Positions 24,850 to 37,078 of a stretch of DNA of 64,000 nucleotides are shown here, in pieces. The stretch is from NCBI GenBank assembly GCA_964036315.1, contig OZ038485.1, positions 79,132,460 through 79,196,459 on the forward strand. Direction: 5' to 3'. Origin of the DNA: Acanthosepion esculentum (taxonomy: Eukaryota > Mollusca > Cephalopoda > Sepiida > Sepiidae). The first letter of the stretch is position 1. Every line of letters starts with the position of its first letter. A model generated the notes under the pieces. That model saw only the letters and a program-made list of their open reading frames with translations. It was not told where the DNA came from and did no database searches. A program made the position numbers and the translations under genes.

Positions 24850-25160
24850 AAAATATGAACCGGGTTCAAAAAGACAGAAATGAGTTCCACAGGTGGGAAG
24901 CGCGAGAAAGGAAGTGGCGGTTGCATTTATCTATTTCAATAGTAAAAGTTTGGGACCTAGATAGCGATCTAATAGAAAGCTTAAATTATTATATTCGCGG
25001 CACAATAGCAGTTGCCATGAAAATATTTGCAAAAAATACACAGGGAAGCCACGTCAAGTCGTTGAGAAAGTGACTGAAGACGAAATACCTGGTCAGGATG
25101 GATTACTTTACAGATTCTTCTTTGGATTTTGTCAAGAATCTCTAAATGTACATCAGAAGT
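24850..25160 (-). pseudogene. Non-LTR (Jockey/CR1-type) RT C-terminal remnant
   Basis: The minus-strand frame at 24981-25244 reads RLCIEYNLHIL...HLEILDKIQRRICKVI...CKYFHGNC, matching the post-polymerase region of LINE reverse transcriptases. The sequence down to about 24855 continues the same C-terminus in another frame. It is paralogous to the fragments at 29737 and 43290. Confidence 0.65.
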
Positions 25161-25860
25161 ACCTGACAATATATGTAAATTATATTCAATACACAGACGA
25201 ATATTTTTCTTTTGATTACTGAGATCACTTCGCCTTGATGCCACGTGTAATATTTTATATATCTTTGAATAATTTTTTTAAAAGAAGAATTTTTTTTACA
25301 TATAAAGAGATTTTTAGAATTGTGGGTGTTTTATTAGGATCCCTGCAAAAATGTAGTATTGTGATGGGTTCTTGTGGGGATTGAGAATTTTTTTAGAGTA
25401 AATGGGGCGTGAGTCGTATTAGCGACGTGTTGGTGAGACAGTATCCTTACGTAAAACCACATTCTGTTGATTTAAGTCCCTCCGCCATATGTGGGGAGAT
25501 TAGCCAGCTTTTACTACCATATAGGATGACGAATATTACGTCAGATCCCAGTACTCTTTTCTTTGTTTTTAACGAAGTTTTCTTTTGCTTAACTTTGGAA
25601 GGCATCAATAGCTAATACAGTATGCCTTCGGATTTCAGTGTCTCACTTTCCGTTCTCTGTTAAAAATATAACCGATGTTGGAATTGTTATACGTGTTTGA
25701 TTTTGCTATCTACAATTTGTAATTTATATGTTGGGCTGTTACTTTTGTAGCAACCAATCTTTCTGTAATGAATAAAAAATGGTAAATATATACTAAAAAT
25801 GTTGAAATATTGAACTACAAAACTATGCTTTGATTTTTCTCTTCGTATATTTGTTGTCAG
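25160..25860. other. No gene seen
   Basis: AT-rich spacer. The block at about 25620-25730 repeats MCT intron-6 sequence (17205-17320). Confidence 0.4.
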
Positions 25861-26113
25861 TGGGTGAAATTATTTTGATCTATGTTCCGGATTGAGCGTT
25901 GGACGAAACCGCGAACAAGGAGCCTTAAAATGTCCATCTATGTAGCAGAGTTTGTATCTAGCCAAATGTTTGTTGGAATTCTTGCTGACCTGATTCGCAT
26001 CCCTACAAGTTATCGGCTGATGACTTCATTGCCTGGCACGGCAGTCAATTCTTTTGACTTTACATTCCGCCAATCATTCTATTTATTCGCCAACTTCATA
26101 TCCCTTTTCATTG
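25861..26113 (+). pseudogene. Degenerate copy of MCT exon 6
   Basis: Aligns with exon 6 of the MCT gene (16310-16579) over its full length. Shared landmarks are REQGAL-like (TRSL), LADLIRIPTSYRLMTSL and FRQSFYLFANFISLF. Both splice signals survive: TTGTTGTCAG before it and GTAAGT after it. The exon is 253 nt against 270, a difference that is not a multiple of three, so it is frame-disrupted near its start. It lies 2.7 kb downstream of the intact gene's stop codon and is far more diverged than unit 2, so it belongs to an older duplicate. Confidence 0.85.
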
Positions 26114-29100
26114 GTAAGTATTTAGATGCTATCCAAATTACGTAATCTATGTTATTTTGGGTACTAAAATGTCCAGAGAAAACTCATGATTTGGAAGAAA
26201 TTGAGCGTGTGTCAATAGAACAAGTTTCAATTTTCTTTAAAGTTACACTATGAAGACTTGAGCGCTCAACGGCCGAATAAGTGTTATTCCGAATAAAAAA
26301 AATAATACAAAATATTATTTCCTATTCAATGTACATTAAAAAGGTGTTTAACTACAATCTGGTCAATCTCATCATATTAAATTAAATTTTTTCACTACAA
26401 GAATAAATAATTAAATTTTAATTTCACTTGGAAGACCTCTTAATCTTACACATATCTAGGCAAAGAGAGTTGAAATTAAACTTTAAGTTAAATAGTCGAA
26501 TGATTTTGCACGTATTTCTTTCCACAGAATTTGAATATCATTTTGTATTTTCAACAATTTTTCGACAGCTGTAAAATCCGGATTTCTTCAGTAAATTATC
26601 ATTATAAATAAAGAAAATCAAAAATACTAGGTAATAGATATTGAATTAGAAGAACGGCTTCATTTGTAAATTGTGTTATTTTAACATCTACAGTTTTTTT
26701 TTTCCAAATAGATAAAATTTCAAAATAATTTTTTCATTCATTGAAATTACAAATATTTTCCCACATATTGGTTGGTTTAGTCATTCCCTCCTCACTGAGG
26801 CCATGAGGTGTGAAATGTTATTTCTTAGCAAAAAAAAAAAAAGATTAAATTTAAAATGAAATATAAACTGAGAGATAGAGAAAGAGAATTGAAGACATTT
26901 TCCCTGGTAATATGGGAATGAAAAAAGGGCTATTTGGATTGTCTCCCCACCTACTATTTGGAATGATGCACTAAGAGTTTACGTTTTTATTATTTCGAAA
27001 ATCTGGCATGCGGGTAAAACAAATTTGGAAATGGCTTTATCTCTTTCTTGTGAAATTAGAAAAACACATATCATTAACGAGAACAGAGTCAGAGGGGAAT
27101 TATATTTTCGTTGACGAAAACAAATGGACAAATGAAAACAGGGAATGAACCATCTGTGAAAGTCAGAGTTATGAAAATCGATCCTGTCGTGACAGGCAAG
27201 TAGTCTGATTTGTGTTTTCTCTAAGACAAAAATTTGCCCACGGACGGAGAACAGTTTTGTCAGTTGTTTGAGAATTTAAGTAAACAAATATATTTTCGTT
27301 GACGAAAACAAAGTGGGAAATAATTTTATTTCTCGCTCGGAAAGTTAAATGAGAATGCAGTGGTCTGGTTTTTGTTCTCGCTGGACATAGATAATTCCAG
27401 AAAAATAGAAATGATTCAAAAAATTGAAATTGATGACTGGAATAAAACTCCGCCCCTTCACCAACGCGCTTTAAAAATTAGATTTGTCACAAAGACAGGT
27501 CTGAGATATGGGCTGAGGTAGAATACCTAGACGGTAGGAGGAAGAGGGAAGATTTAACGCCGTTTGTGTGGAGTGGGAGTGCGAGATGAGAAGTGAAACA
27601 GTTTGGAGTCGAGGGAGGAGCATTCCCTGTGACTATTTCCAAGAATGTGGAAATTTTCCAAATTTGGAAAGTTGAGTAAGAAAGCAGAAATAGGGAACAA
27701 AATCTTTATTGCGATTAATGGAAAAACTGAGGAGTTACCGAAACCCCAGCACCCTTCTGCCCCACGTCAGTTTTATGCTGAAGGGCATATAAGCAGATGG
27801 TTCTGGGCGTTCGATGACTTGGAATGCGAAAGCCGTATCGAATGCCTCTGGAATTCACGTCAGCTCCCACCAGGTTTCCTGATTCTAAAGAACAAGGCTC
27901 AGTGTCACTAAAGACTGATTGATGCGAGAAGGGTTAATTTTTGTTTTACTAAGAGCTATATAAACCGATTGAAGATTGAACCCATGAATCTTTCGTTTTA
28001 TTTTTCGTTGTGAGGATATTTTTCTTCCTTAATATAGCACCGGCCAAGGCTTGAACCAGCGCTGCGATTACTGCGATCTTCTATCATCCACTACTCTGAG
28101 TTCACGAGCACAACGTGAGCAGTGTTGGGGTGGATCGAAGCGGCCAGCGACCAACAAAAAGGTTGGATCAGCATCAGCATTGACCAGAGCAGAGTTAGCC
28201 CTGTGGTTAAAACTTCATCCCGAGGACGGATAATTAAATGTGGTTACACCACCGGGTGTAGGAGGTGTGTAAAAGGCGTTATATCACTTCTTTTGACTCT
28301 ACCCTACTTGACGATATTTTTGGAATTATGAACCGAACCATATTCAATCCATTCGGGGGAAATAATATTATTTCTCTGTCACTGCGAGATAATTTATTGT
28401 ATTATTTAATTTTTCTCATTTAATCTTTTATATTTCCTGCACACCCATAACCCATTTTTTATCCAGCGCCTGGAGGATAAAACTGTTGGTTACTTAACAC
28501 ATTTATATCCAGCAGTCCCTAGTCTCACAGCACACCCATCACCAATAGATACATCCAACAGTCTGTAGTCTCCCTGCAAACTCAGGTCATCTTATCACTG
28601 CACACCCATCATCAACAATTATATCACCAGGCCATTCTCTTACAGGGGCATCGGGTGCATTAATGACGCCAAAGTAGATGTTTATTCGTAAAAGAATGTG
28701 ACACAATGTCGAATAAATTATGGGATTTCGGAATCCGTTTATAAAGTGATCAAACCATTAGAGACACCACCGGCTTCAGAGAATGATTCCGCCCCTCTCC
28801 CAAATGAGAGGTACTGCGTGGGAAATGGCACCCTGGGGTTTGAATGATGCTATAGCAGGTATTCATCCGCGTACTTACGTCGCAACAGAAATTGACATAA
28901 GCTATGCGTTTAATGTGGGTTTTCCGGGAAGACGTTCAAAAATTGTTCAAAACATGTCAGCATTTCCCGTTAATTTACCGGGCAATGAACCAAACCCCTT
29001 CAAGAAAGAAAGGTACTGTCTGGGTTTGCCCCCTAGTGCTTGAATGGCGAAAGAGGAATGGAGACTTGTTGCTTAACTATTAATTGTCTATTTAACTTCT

Positions 29101-29119
29101 GGGTAACCATTTCATTCTC
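26114..29119. other. Spacer, no gene recognised
   Basis: 26720-27440 is shared with unit 2 (56300-57010). 27443-30920 is absent from unit 2. Around 28040-28280 there are tRNA-like hints (GGTTCAAGCC on the minus strand) that are too weak to call. Open frames at 27645-27911 and 28783-29043 have no recognisable homology. Confidence 0.4.
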
Positions 29120-29335
29120 CTGTCAGTCACTCAGGTGATGGAGTGACTTACAATAAGGAATAAATACCAAGATTAATTATCTGGTCTGTGAGTTCAATCC
29201 CTGTGTCAGGGGATTGAATTATCTGTTGTGTTCGACCTTTTTATAGCATAGTTAAATTCTATATTCTTGGAAAAGGCTGGTGAATACAACGGTCGAAAAG
29301 TTATTAAAACAATTTGAATAAACATGTGAGTGAAA
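29120..29335 (+). repeat. tRNA-derived SINE
   Basis: Contains box-B-like GAGTTCAATCCC at about 29190 and, further on, GAATACAACGGTCGAAAAG at about 29282. The latter resembles the CGTACAACGGCCGAAACG tail of the foldback SINE at 24.4 kb. It lies just upstream of the degenerate MCT exon 7. Confidence 0.55.
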
Positions 29336-29382
29336 TTGTTAATCTTAGAAATTCAAACAAAATTATTTTCGTTCTTTTGCAG

Positions 29383-29495
29383 GCTGCGTGTTGTGCTTGT
29401 AGCTTCTATTTTACGAGTGACAGACATAACCAATGGCTATTCTCCCTTGTGTTTTTTGATGGGCCAGGCTTAGATTATCTATCTATTTAACACAG
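29383..29495 (+). pseudogene. Degenerate copy of MCT exon 7
   Basis: Corresponds to exon 7 (19073-19198): LRVVLVASIL...NGYSPL...LMG. Acceptor TTTTGCAG and donor GTATTT positions are kept. It has 113 nt against 126 and contains an in-frame TAG. Together with 25861-26113 it forms the tail of an older broken MCT copy. No matching exon 8 was found after it. Confidence 0.8.
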
Positions 29496-29736
29496 GTATT
29501 TAACATCATTTTTTCAATTGTTTTCTGTCATGACCATTTAGAATAGATAGATTGTAATGACTCTCCACTGCTTCTATTTATTTAATATCTTAAAAATGTA
29601 AACTGTAAATAACAATTCTGGGGAAAGGTATTTTTAATTTAATAGTTTCATATCAAGCAAGGCGTTAATACCACTAAGACGCAAGATGATATTTGAAGTA
29701 AGGGAATGAGGAGAAAGGACAATAAAATAACAGGAT

Positions 29737-30030
29737 TCAGGAAAACAGAAAATGGCGGTTAGCGTTGAATATAATTTTTTGAAGATTGTACGTGACAGGG
29801 AAGCAAGAATCCGGATGACAGTTCCAGAGGTGATGGGTGCAGGAAAAGAAACTTTTAGAATAGAACTTACGGTTATATCCAGCTATTTCAATAGTAAAAC
29901 GATAGAACGCAGTAGCCAATCTAGGAGTACGCTTAAATTCACGGGGTCGAGGTACCAATGAAGGTACCGTATTAGTACAACTGCCATAAAAATATAGAAA
30001 AAACAAAGGAGGGAAGCTACGTCCTGTGCT
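29737..30030 (-). pseudogene. Non-LTR (Jockey/CR1-type) RT C-terminal remnant
   Basis: The minus-strand frame 29737-30006 ends with RKFYSKSFFSCTHHLWNCHP and NLQKIIFNANRHF, the conserved C-terminal tail of these LINE proteins. It is paralogous to 43289-43597. Upstream domains are absent. Confidence 0.65.
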
Positions 30031-30539
30031 GGAGATTAACTCTAGGCCTCAACTTCGAGTAGATTATTTAAATAAACAAAGTTAAACAATAAGGAGATAG
30101 CTAACATATTCGGAATATCCAAATCCAACACTGAAAATCATTGGCATGGAATTAAATATGATATTCATTTTGAATACATTGCAAATGCAGGCTAACATTA
30201 CATTAAACTTTAAAAATTCAGCTTTTTGAAAGTAAAAAGCAACTCGTATATTTGGTTTGTGACAAAGGTAATACATTTTGGGAGGAATTAAATCTCTGAA
30301 AGGAGACAAATATAGTGAAACAAAAGAGTAGTTAACTTGACACAATCTTCAGGTGCTGAGTATGAACTGTATTATGTGCGATATCTATATATCTATATAT
30401 ATATATATATACATATAATATGGAGAAAATTACTGAAAAGTTGCAAATTAAAAGAAAAAAAATTGAATGTTTTTGTGAAAGTATTTATTTATATTTTTTA
30501 TATATGTATATATATTTATTTATATATATTTGCAAACTA

Positions 30540-30913
30540 GACAACAAGATTTATTACATTTGTTGTCTAGTTTGCAAACTCTTAATAACCGATAGTGTAT
30601 TTTCTGTACCCAATATCAAAATACATCCACCTCGCCTCACCTGTGATAGCCATAACATAATCTACTATCTATTCTGCACAATATGTTCCAATAGTGGATA
30701 TATTGGCAAATCTGGAATTAATTTTAGATTTGGTTTCAACAATAATAAACTATCCATACGTCAAAACAATCCTTATTCCATCATAGCTGAACACTATAAT
30801 TAATCAAGACACTCATTAGACAACTGTAAATGTTTATTGATAGATTCCGATTTTAGTTCAACATACACACGCAGAAAAAGAGAAATACTGGATTTTAAAA
30901 TTAGACACATATA
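30540..30913 (+). pseudogene. Penelope-like element GIY-YIG endonuclease fragment
   Basis: The + strand frame contains HNIIYYLFCTICSNSGYIGK, the GIY-YIG endonuclease core (IYY ... YIG). It continues AEHYN, a TAA at 30801, then in the same frame HSLDNCK...RRKREILDFKIRHI. That order (GIY-YIG, a HSL-x-D stretch and an RRxRE-type helix) is typical of the C-terminus of Penelope-like retroelements. The reverse transcriptase part is not visible; AT-rich sequence precedes it. The fragment ends within about 10 bp of the point where unit 1 and unit 2 become collinear again. Confidence 0.7.
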
Positions 30914-31283
30914 AACAAATGTGAATAAAAATTAATCTGAGTGAATGAAGTTGAAAAATAATCAAACCATATAATAAGAATCAATGAGTATGTATTTATA
31001 TAAACCTTGTGTATTTATTCATATATTCCTGTTCCATCGCTAAGGGTAAGGGAGGTAATTCAACTTCAGTCAGTTAAATGCCCCACTTGATATACTCTTA
31101 AGCTATCATGTATCTTCCGATACTGACTGATGAGGCAGACTATTTTCCCGCAATAGGTCAACATTTCTTTCTGCGGTAGACTGGTTGCCAACCAAGGCTA
31201 AATAACTCAGTCTGTCTTGCTATTCAGCCCATAGCTGATAGGAGAAGAGATCTATTTATACATTTCACAAGTGTATTTGTGCG

Positions 31284-31313
31284 TAGGTTCCGATATCCAT
31301 TACGCCACAACGC
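31284..31313 (-). repeat. Truncated tRNA-like SINE head (box B half deleted)
   Basis: The minus strand reads GCGTTGTGGCGTAATGGATA. The unit-2 counterpart (57565-57631) has about 44 more nucleotides including box B, so the SINE body was deleted here or precisely lost. Confidence 0.6.
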
Positions 31314-31416
31314 ATGTGGGAACATACTTATTTTATGAGTGCTTACTTCCCTTGGTCTTTTAATATAATATTTATCTCGATTGAAAGAAAATTATTTTCC
31401 CGTGCAAACTGAACCG

Positions 31417-31689
31417 TTAATGTGTTCCTTTACTCTTACGTTCCTTAGACTGCTGTCTTATTTGTTCAAGACTTGCAGCTGAGGCATTCACATACATTTT
31501 TCTATTAAGTGATCGGCTTGATTCAACTTTATCGTGAAATAGGCTTTTCCTTTCTGGTGCTAATCTTTTTCTTCCGAGAAATATTTCCATTTCATTATTA
31601 TAAATACATAAAATATTTAAAATGAAAAGATATTGAACAAAAAGCGAATAATATAATACCAGGAGTAATTGATGAATCATAGATGCCAT
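31417..31689 (-). CDS. Small hypothetical ORF present in both units
   Basis: 90 codons on the minus strand with a hydrophobic first ~30 residues (possible membrane anchor) and a charged C-terminus ending in RQQSKERKSKGTH. The unit-2 copy (57735-57998) is open with the same stop. The few differences inside the frame are mostly amino-acid changing, and flanks are about equally similar, so there is no sign of selection on the protein. I do not recognise it. It is probably a chance frame. Confidence 0.2.
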   Translation of the reverse strand: MASMIHQLLLVLYYSLFVQYLFILNILCIYNNEMEIFLGRKRLAPERKSLFHDKVESSRSLNRKMYVNASAASLEQIRQQSKERKSKGTH

Positions 31690-33026
31690 TGAATATATAA
31701 AAATATAAAATGAAAGGATTCATTTTTAAACGGTTTTACTTTAGTTGTGATTTCTTTATCTCTGCTCTATTGAATTTTAAAACATTGTTTCAAGACTTGT
31801 TTCATTGCATCTCACTATTAAAGCTTTCTAACAAATGCCGTCATTTTTGACGGCGCAAATGCACCAGTATTAAATAATTCTACACAACAACTTGAAAGCA
31901 TTTTATTTAGAATATTTCTAATGTTGATAATAAAGATATGATCGTTGCAATCGGTTAGAATGTGTTTTTTCACGAATTCGCGATACGTAAGTTTTTAAAA
32001 TGAATTTTTTAAAAATGCAAAATATTTCTTGGAGCTTTTATTTTAGTTTCAATTACAAGTTAGTAGATTAAATTTAATATTTACAATAAGCAAAATAACT
32101 TGCTCTATTTCAAAACTAATTAAAATTGACAAGGATTGTTTTCTGCATTCATTTTAGCGCCATTTTTAGCCTCTGTTTATAGCAATGTATTTGAGGAATT
32201 GTAACTGATTTAATGTATAATTATTCTGATTTGAAACAAATATTACTTACTTTTAGTTTAAAATAACGCAGACATGTAATTTTTAACCCGACGGTAATTA
32301 ATTATGTGAGGTTTTCACGTGTTGACAGAGTGGTGAGAGAACTAATGATGTTCTACGGGGATTTTTTTCTGTAAAACATAATTGAAGAAAATGACGTCAC
32401 CCCTTTTTTATATGACTATATTACTCAGTAATCGTCAAAATTCAGCAAAATATTCTCTGTAATCTAATGTTTTATTGAACTGAAAAATTTATAGATTTAA
32501 ATTTACTATAGATATCGCTCTTATTTTATGATAATGTCGTGCATGTTCGCCCGTATCTATAAAAATCGACATGTTTATACACATAGAAAAATTTAAAACA
32601 TTAAAAATTCTTTTAAAATATTGGTGTTCGATAACTTGTACTAAACTTTTCCATTTATTGTTGGTAAATATAGTTTGTAGATTTAGAGCTTAATAAAATA
32701 TTCTACTTAAAATTTTTTAAAAATTCTTGTAAAAATTCATTATTCAATAATTTTTTTCCTTAAATATATCATCTAATAAAATCATATCATAGTTTTATTG
32801 CATTTTTGATTTTATGGTTCAGAGCAGATTTTCGGTAAATGTTCTTTCTATTTACTAACTGATGATTTAAATTCTCCAAGGTGTCCTACTTTTAACTAAT
32901 ATAAATATGAAGAGGGTGGAATTTTAATTTCTCGAAATTTCATAAAACTAAATAAGTAGTGAGTAGCAGATATAAAAATTAGTTTCTAAAAAGAATAAAT
33001 TTCAAAAATAATTTAGTTCATCTGTG
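31690..33026. other. Spacer collinear with unit 2, no gene
   Basis: AT-rich. At about 31870-31960 it carries a second copy of an MCT intron-5 segment (compare 12541-12625), another trace of older duplication. Confidence 0.5.
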
Positions 33027-33031
33027 AATAT

Positions 33032-33306
33032 TGTTATGGTCCAAGTTCCTTGTACCACGGTGATGGTCCAAGGTAGAACCAATGAAGAATAACTCGAACA
33101 CAAGTATGGAATAACACAGATATATTACAAACAGAAATATATACAAAGAAGTATTAGTCATGAATATCAGATTTGGTTAGAGTGAACTATGTTGTCTCGA
33201 CAAGTATCACTATTCCGATGTCTTACAGTAATCGTCTGACTCTCGACTCTGTCTCTGACTACTCCCTCTTGAGGCATTTATGATGTCCGGAATAGTTCCC
33301 ATAACA
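33032..33306. mobile_element. Solo LTR with 5-bp target-site duplication
   Basis: 275 bp beginning TGTTATGG and ending CCATAACA, the TG...CA form of LTRs with an 8-bp terminal inverted repeat. It is flanked on both sides by AATAT (33027-33031 and 33307-33311). Unit 2 has a single AATAT at 59443-59447 with no insertion. An LTR retrotransposon therefore inserted after the duplication (or in one allele before it) and recombined to a solo LTR. No internal region remains, so the family is unknown. Confidence 0.85.
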
Positions 33307-34210
33307 AATATGTACTGAAAATGTCATTAATATCCGACAATTATTTGATTTCTGTAAGAAGTTGTTAAACAATGTTTTAAACGTTAAAAAGACGCTAAAA
33401 TTTCCAAGAAAAACTAGATTCTTAATCAAAATTTCAAACGTGTTAGAAAGGATTAAAAAATTTAATAAAATTATAAAAAAAATGATCTCTCCTCTTAATT
33501 GTTAAATAAACATTTTGACGATACAACTTTGTTTTTTATCACATCTGGCGCCTTTTTTCATCATTGTATATTTGTTTTTATTGAATACCTATATGAATAG
33601 CTCAAAAATTCGATATAAAGAAAATTCGATTTTACGAATTACATCAATTGGTATTCGATGTCAAAAAACAAAACAAAAAGACTTTAGGGAATTTATCGCC
33701 AGACTCTATCTGGTTGATCAATTCTGATTTCTAGCTATGTCGGCCGCATTGTAGTTAGGAGAGCATGAATTTAAGAAGGATGCGGGTCATTAAAATTAAA
33801 AAAATTATAATAATTTCTCTTAAAGCCATTAAAAGTGCTCCTGTTTGGTATTAAAAATTCTGAAATTACAAAATATCAGGGTTTTTTGCAAGTGTTAGGA
33901 AAACTCAGCTTCGAAAACTCAGGTGACCGCGAAAAAATCTCAGAAATGAGGCCTCAGTGATTTTTATAGCATTTTTGTATATGCACTGTACAAAATGAGA
34001 GAGACATTTTTCAAAAGTTAGAAGGAACCCAGTTTTACCCATTCAAACTGGGATACTTACTTGAATGTACATTACGGTCATTACTATTAGAAAAAGGTGC
34101 GATACAAGTAGTGTTTATATGTGATGTCGCCATAAGCTCAGATTTGAAGGTAAATGCAGCATTTATTCAGAACTCGAAATGGTTACTGATAAAAGAAATA
34201 ATTTTGAAGC

Positions 34211-35037
34211 CTATGGTAGAACTGCAATCTTCTTTTTCTGAAGCCACGCAGTCATGGATTTACACATATGTTTGGGATCATTATTTTGCTGGAAAGTAAA
34301 TCGCCGACCTAGATAAAGATTTTGCGCGGATATTTGTAGATTTTCATCCAGAATTTTGATATAGTCTGCAGATTTCATTATTCCTCTTATTGCAATTAAT
34401 TGTCCAGTCACCCTTGAGCTAATCCACTTCCAAAACATCATCGAGCCGCTTCCATATTTTAATGCTGTCACTGTGTTCTTCGGGAGGTAAGTCTCACCTT
34501 TCTTGCACCAAATCAACATTAATTCCAAAAAGCTGAATTTTTATTTCATCACTCCATAGTACTTGCTTCCAAAAGAAATTTTCTTTGTCCAAGAACGTTT
34601 TGGCAAAATTAAACCCAGCAACAATGTAACATGTTTCGTGAAGTTTGGTTTGTCGTGGTCGGTTTCCATACAACCTATTTCTATTTAAACAAAGTTTTAT
34701 TGTGCGAGCACTTACGTTGATACCCATCGTATCCAAACGTTTGGCGATGTCTTTCAAAACAGCTCTTGAGTTTGGCGATGTCTTTCAAAACAGCACTTGA
34801 GTTTATATTAACCTCATGACACAGTTTTTGTGCAGTTCTCGGTGACAACTTGAGTTTTCTTCCACGACAAGGTAAATTCTTTGTCGTGCCAAACTGATTA
34901 AACTTCATTATAACGGACTGTGCCTTAGATCTAGGGATAGGTAACTGGTTTCAAATAGTACCTTAACTATTTTCCGAATTGTGGAAGTTAATAATTCTCT
35001 GTTTGAAGTCAATGCTAATCTCCTTTGTCTTCCCCAT
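34211..35037 (-). pseudogene. Tc1-like transposase, defective
   Basis: Minus-strand remnant of a Tc1-type transposase. The likely start codon is at 35035-35037 (MGKTKEISIDFKQRI, the usual Tc1 opening). Then come a PRTAQKL segment and an ISVSARTI-like second HTH, the first catalytic Asp in VLWSDEIK (about 34545), GSGSMMFW, and the second Asp in QQNNDPKH (about 34275). The protein breaks off at about 34211 before the third catalytic acidic residue. A 31-bp tandem duplication (34740-34770 and 34771-34801) and other shifts break the frame. It is absent from unit 2. Confidence 0.88.
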
Positions 35038-35421
35038 CGAGTTGTTAATGTAAGAATAACAATGATGACACTCTATGCACCACATGGTATTCTTTGCTGA
35101 AATTATCACAAATATCCGACTACATAAAGAGTCCATACGGATTCACCGATAAAATAATTATGTAAATTACTGATATTTGCACAATTCAGTCAATTAAAAA
35201 TATTTTCTACTGTACGAATAATTTTGTTTTTTCCTATTTTGCATAATTCGCCTGTCAAAATAGTTGAATTTAACCTATTATTCTGAAAACTGAGTTTTAT
35301 ATTCATTTTTTATTGCTTAATAACATATAAAAAACCTGGCATCATACATATAGTCATTAGATTATGTGAAACGGATAAAAATATTCAAAATTAATTGGTG
35401 TACGAATAATTAGGTTGTTGA

Positions 35422-35482
<61 letters not shown>
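35422..35482. repeat. (AT)n microsatellite
   Basis: Pure AT tract. Sequence shared with unit 2 resumes 45 bp later at about 35528. Confidence 0.95.
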
Positions 35483-35488
<6 letters not shown>

Positions 35489-35799
35489 TGTCTTTTCTTT
35501 AAATATTATATTTTCATGGTAACTTCTAGATTGTCATCTATATCACACCTTTTTACTGTTGAAATACATTTGTGTATGTGTGTGCTCGTGCGTGCGTGTG
35601 TGTGTGTATGTGTGTGTTACGAAAGTGCATGTTGCCACGTGCTCATCATCCTCACAAGAAGAACATTGTTTTCATGGTTATTATCTGTGTATTGTAACTC
35701 CAGAAAATTCTTCGACTGCAACCGTTCTCTGATGATATTATATCTGAAAAGAAACTCGAGATACTTGAATGATACATTGTGAAAAAAAAGTATATTTTA

Positions 35800-36700
35800 T
35801 ATTATGAAATAATCTTTTTAATTCTATTTAAAAAATTAACAGACGCACCCGTCCAAAATATATGTGTGAATTGTTTACATAAAATCATTGTCACGCTCTC
35901 AGCACATGAATGTAAAATGGGAACATAATAAAAGTAATTACTCCCGTGGAAAAAATAACATTGATTCTTTTCTTAACGTCATTGTGACAAAATAAATAAA
36001 CGTAACAATCACAGTTTAACACAATGACATTAATAACGTCTTAATGAATAAACTTATATATGGTTCAGTAAACATAAGTTATTTTAGATGCAATAAACAC
36101 GGCTAATTTCATTTTAAAATATGACTGGTTCAAGTAAATTAAAATACATTTATGGTTTATAATTACACTAGAATCGCATTAAAGTTTTGCGCGTTTAATT
36201 TTCTCTTCAAGTTTGCCCATGATTTTGAACATTCAAATTTACGGAAATATGGACTGGAGAACTTTGTGATCATTTTTAATTTGCTGATTATCACGGACAA
36301 TAATCTTATCACTGATATCGAGAAACTATTTACCTTCATTCATTTTGATTGGCTGCATACCCATTACAGAAAAACAGTGCGGGACCTGTCATCACGTATA
36401 TAACATAGAGGTATATTTAAAATACGCGGGAATCGTATAAAAATATAACGTTGTAAAAATGCTAAGCTGAAGCTAATAGGCAGATTTCTCTACCGAAATT
36501 AGTAAACCTTAAATATCGAGTTAGGACCAGATATGAGACAAAAAAATCTCCCCAAAAACTATGAACATTAAAAGCTTATTTGCAAAAAAAGATAAATTTC
36601 AAATATTAACTTAAAATGTGTATTCATAAAAGTTCATTTTATGTATCCGGATCTTCGCAAACTTGCCATTCGGTTTAAAAAAGTTGCATGAAATAATTGT
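35800..36700. other. No gene seen
   Basis: AT-rich sequence without recognisable coding or repeat structure. The open frame at 36152-36403 shows no homology that I know. Confidence 0.4.
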
Positions 36701-36702
36701 TA

Positions 36703-36747
36703 CACACACAACACATACACATTCACAGCACACACACACACACGCGC

Positions 36748-36814
<67 letters not shown>

Positions 36815-36953
36815 TGTGTGTGTGGACACTGAGATCAAAACAGAGCGGCGGCGATAATCTCTTTCATGCATGACACACACTCCATCCATGAAGTGTGTAG
36901 ATATGACACAATAAATATATATAGCATACCTGAAAACTATATTTGTTTTTATC

Positions 36954-37047
<94 letters not shown>

Positions 37048-37078
37048 CTGTATGTGCGTGCGCGCGCGAGTGTGTGAA
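36703..37078. repeat. Compound (AC)n/(AT)n/(GT)n microsatellites
   Basis: Tracts at 36703-36830 (AC, AT, GT) and 36956-37078 (AT, GT). Confidence 0.96.

Noticed and set aside
28040..28280. tRNA-like or SINE-like sequence
   Set aside because: Only a loose box-B resemblance; no second box or shared tail.
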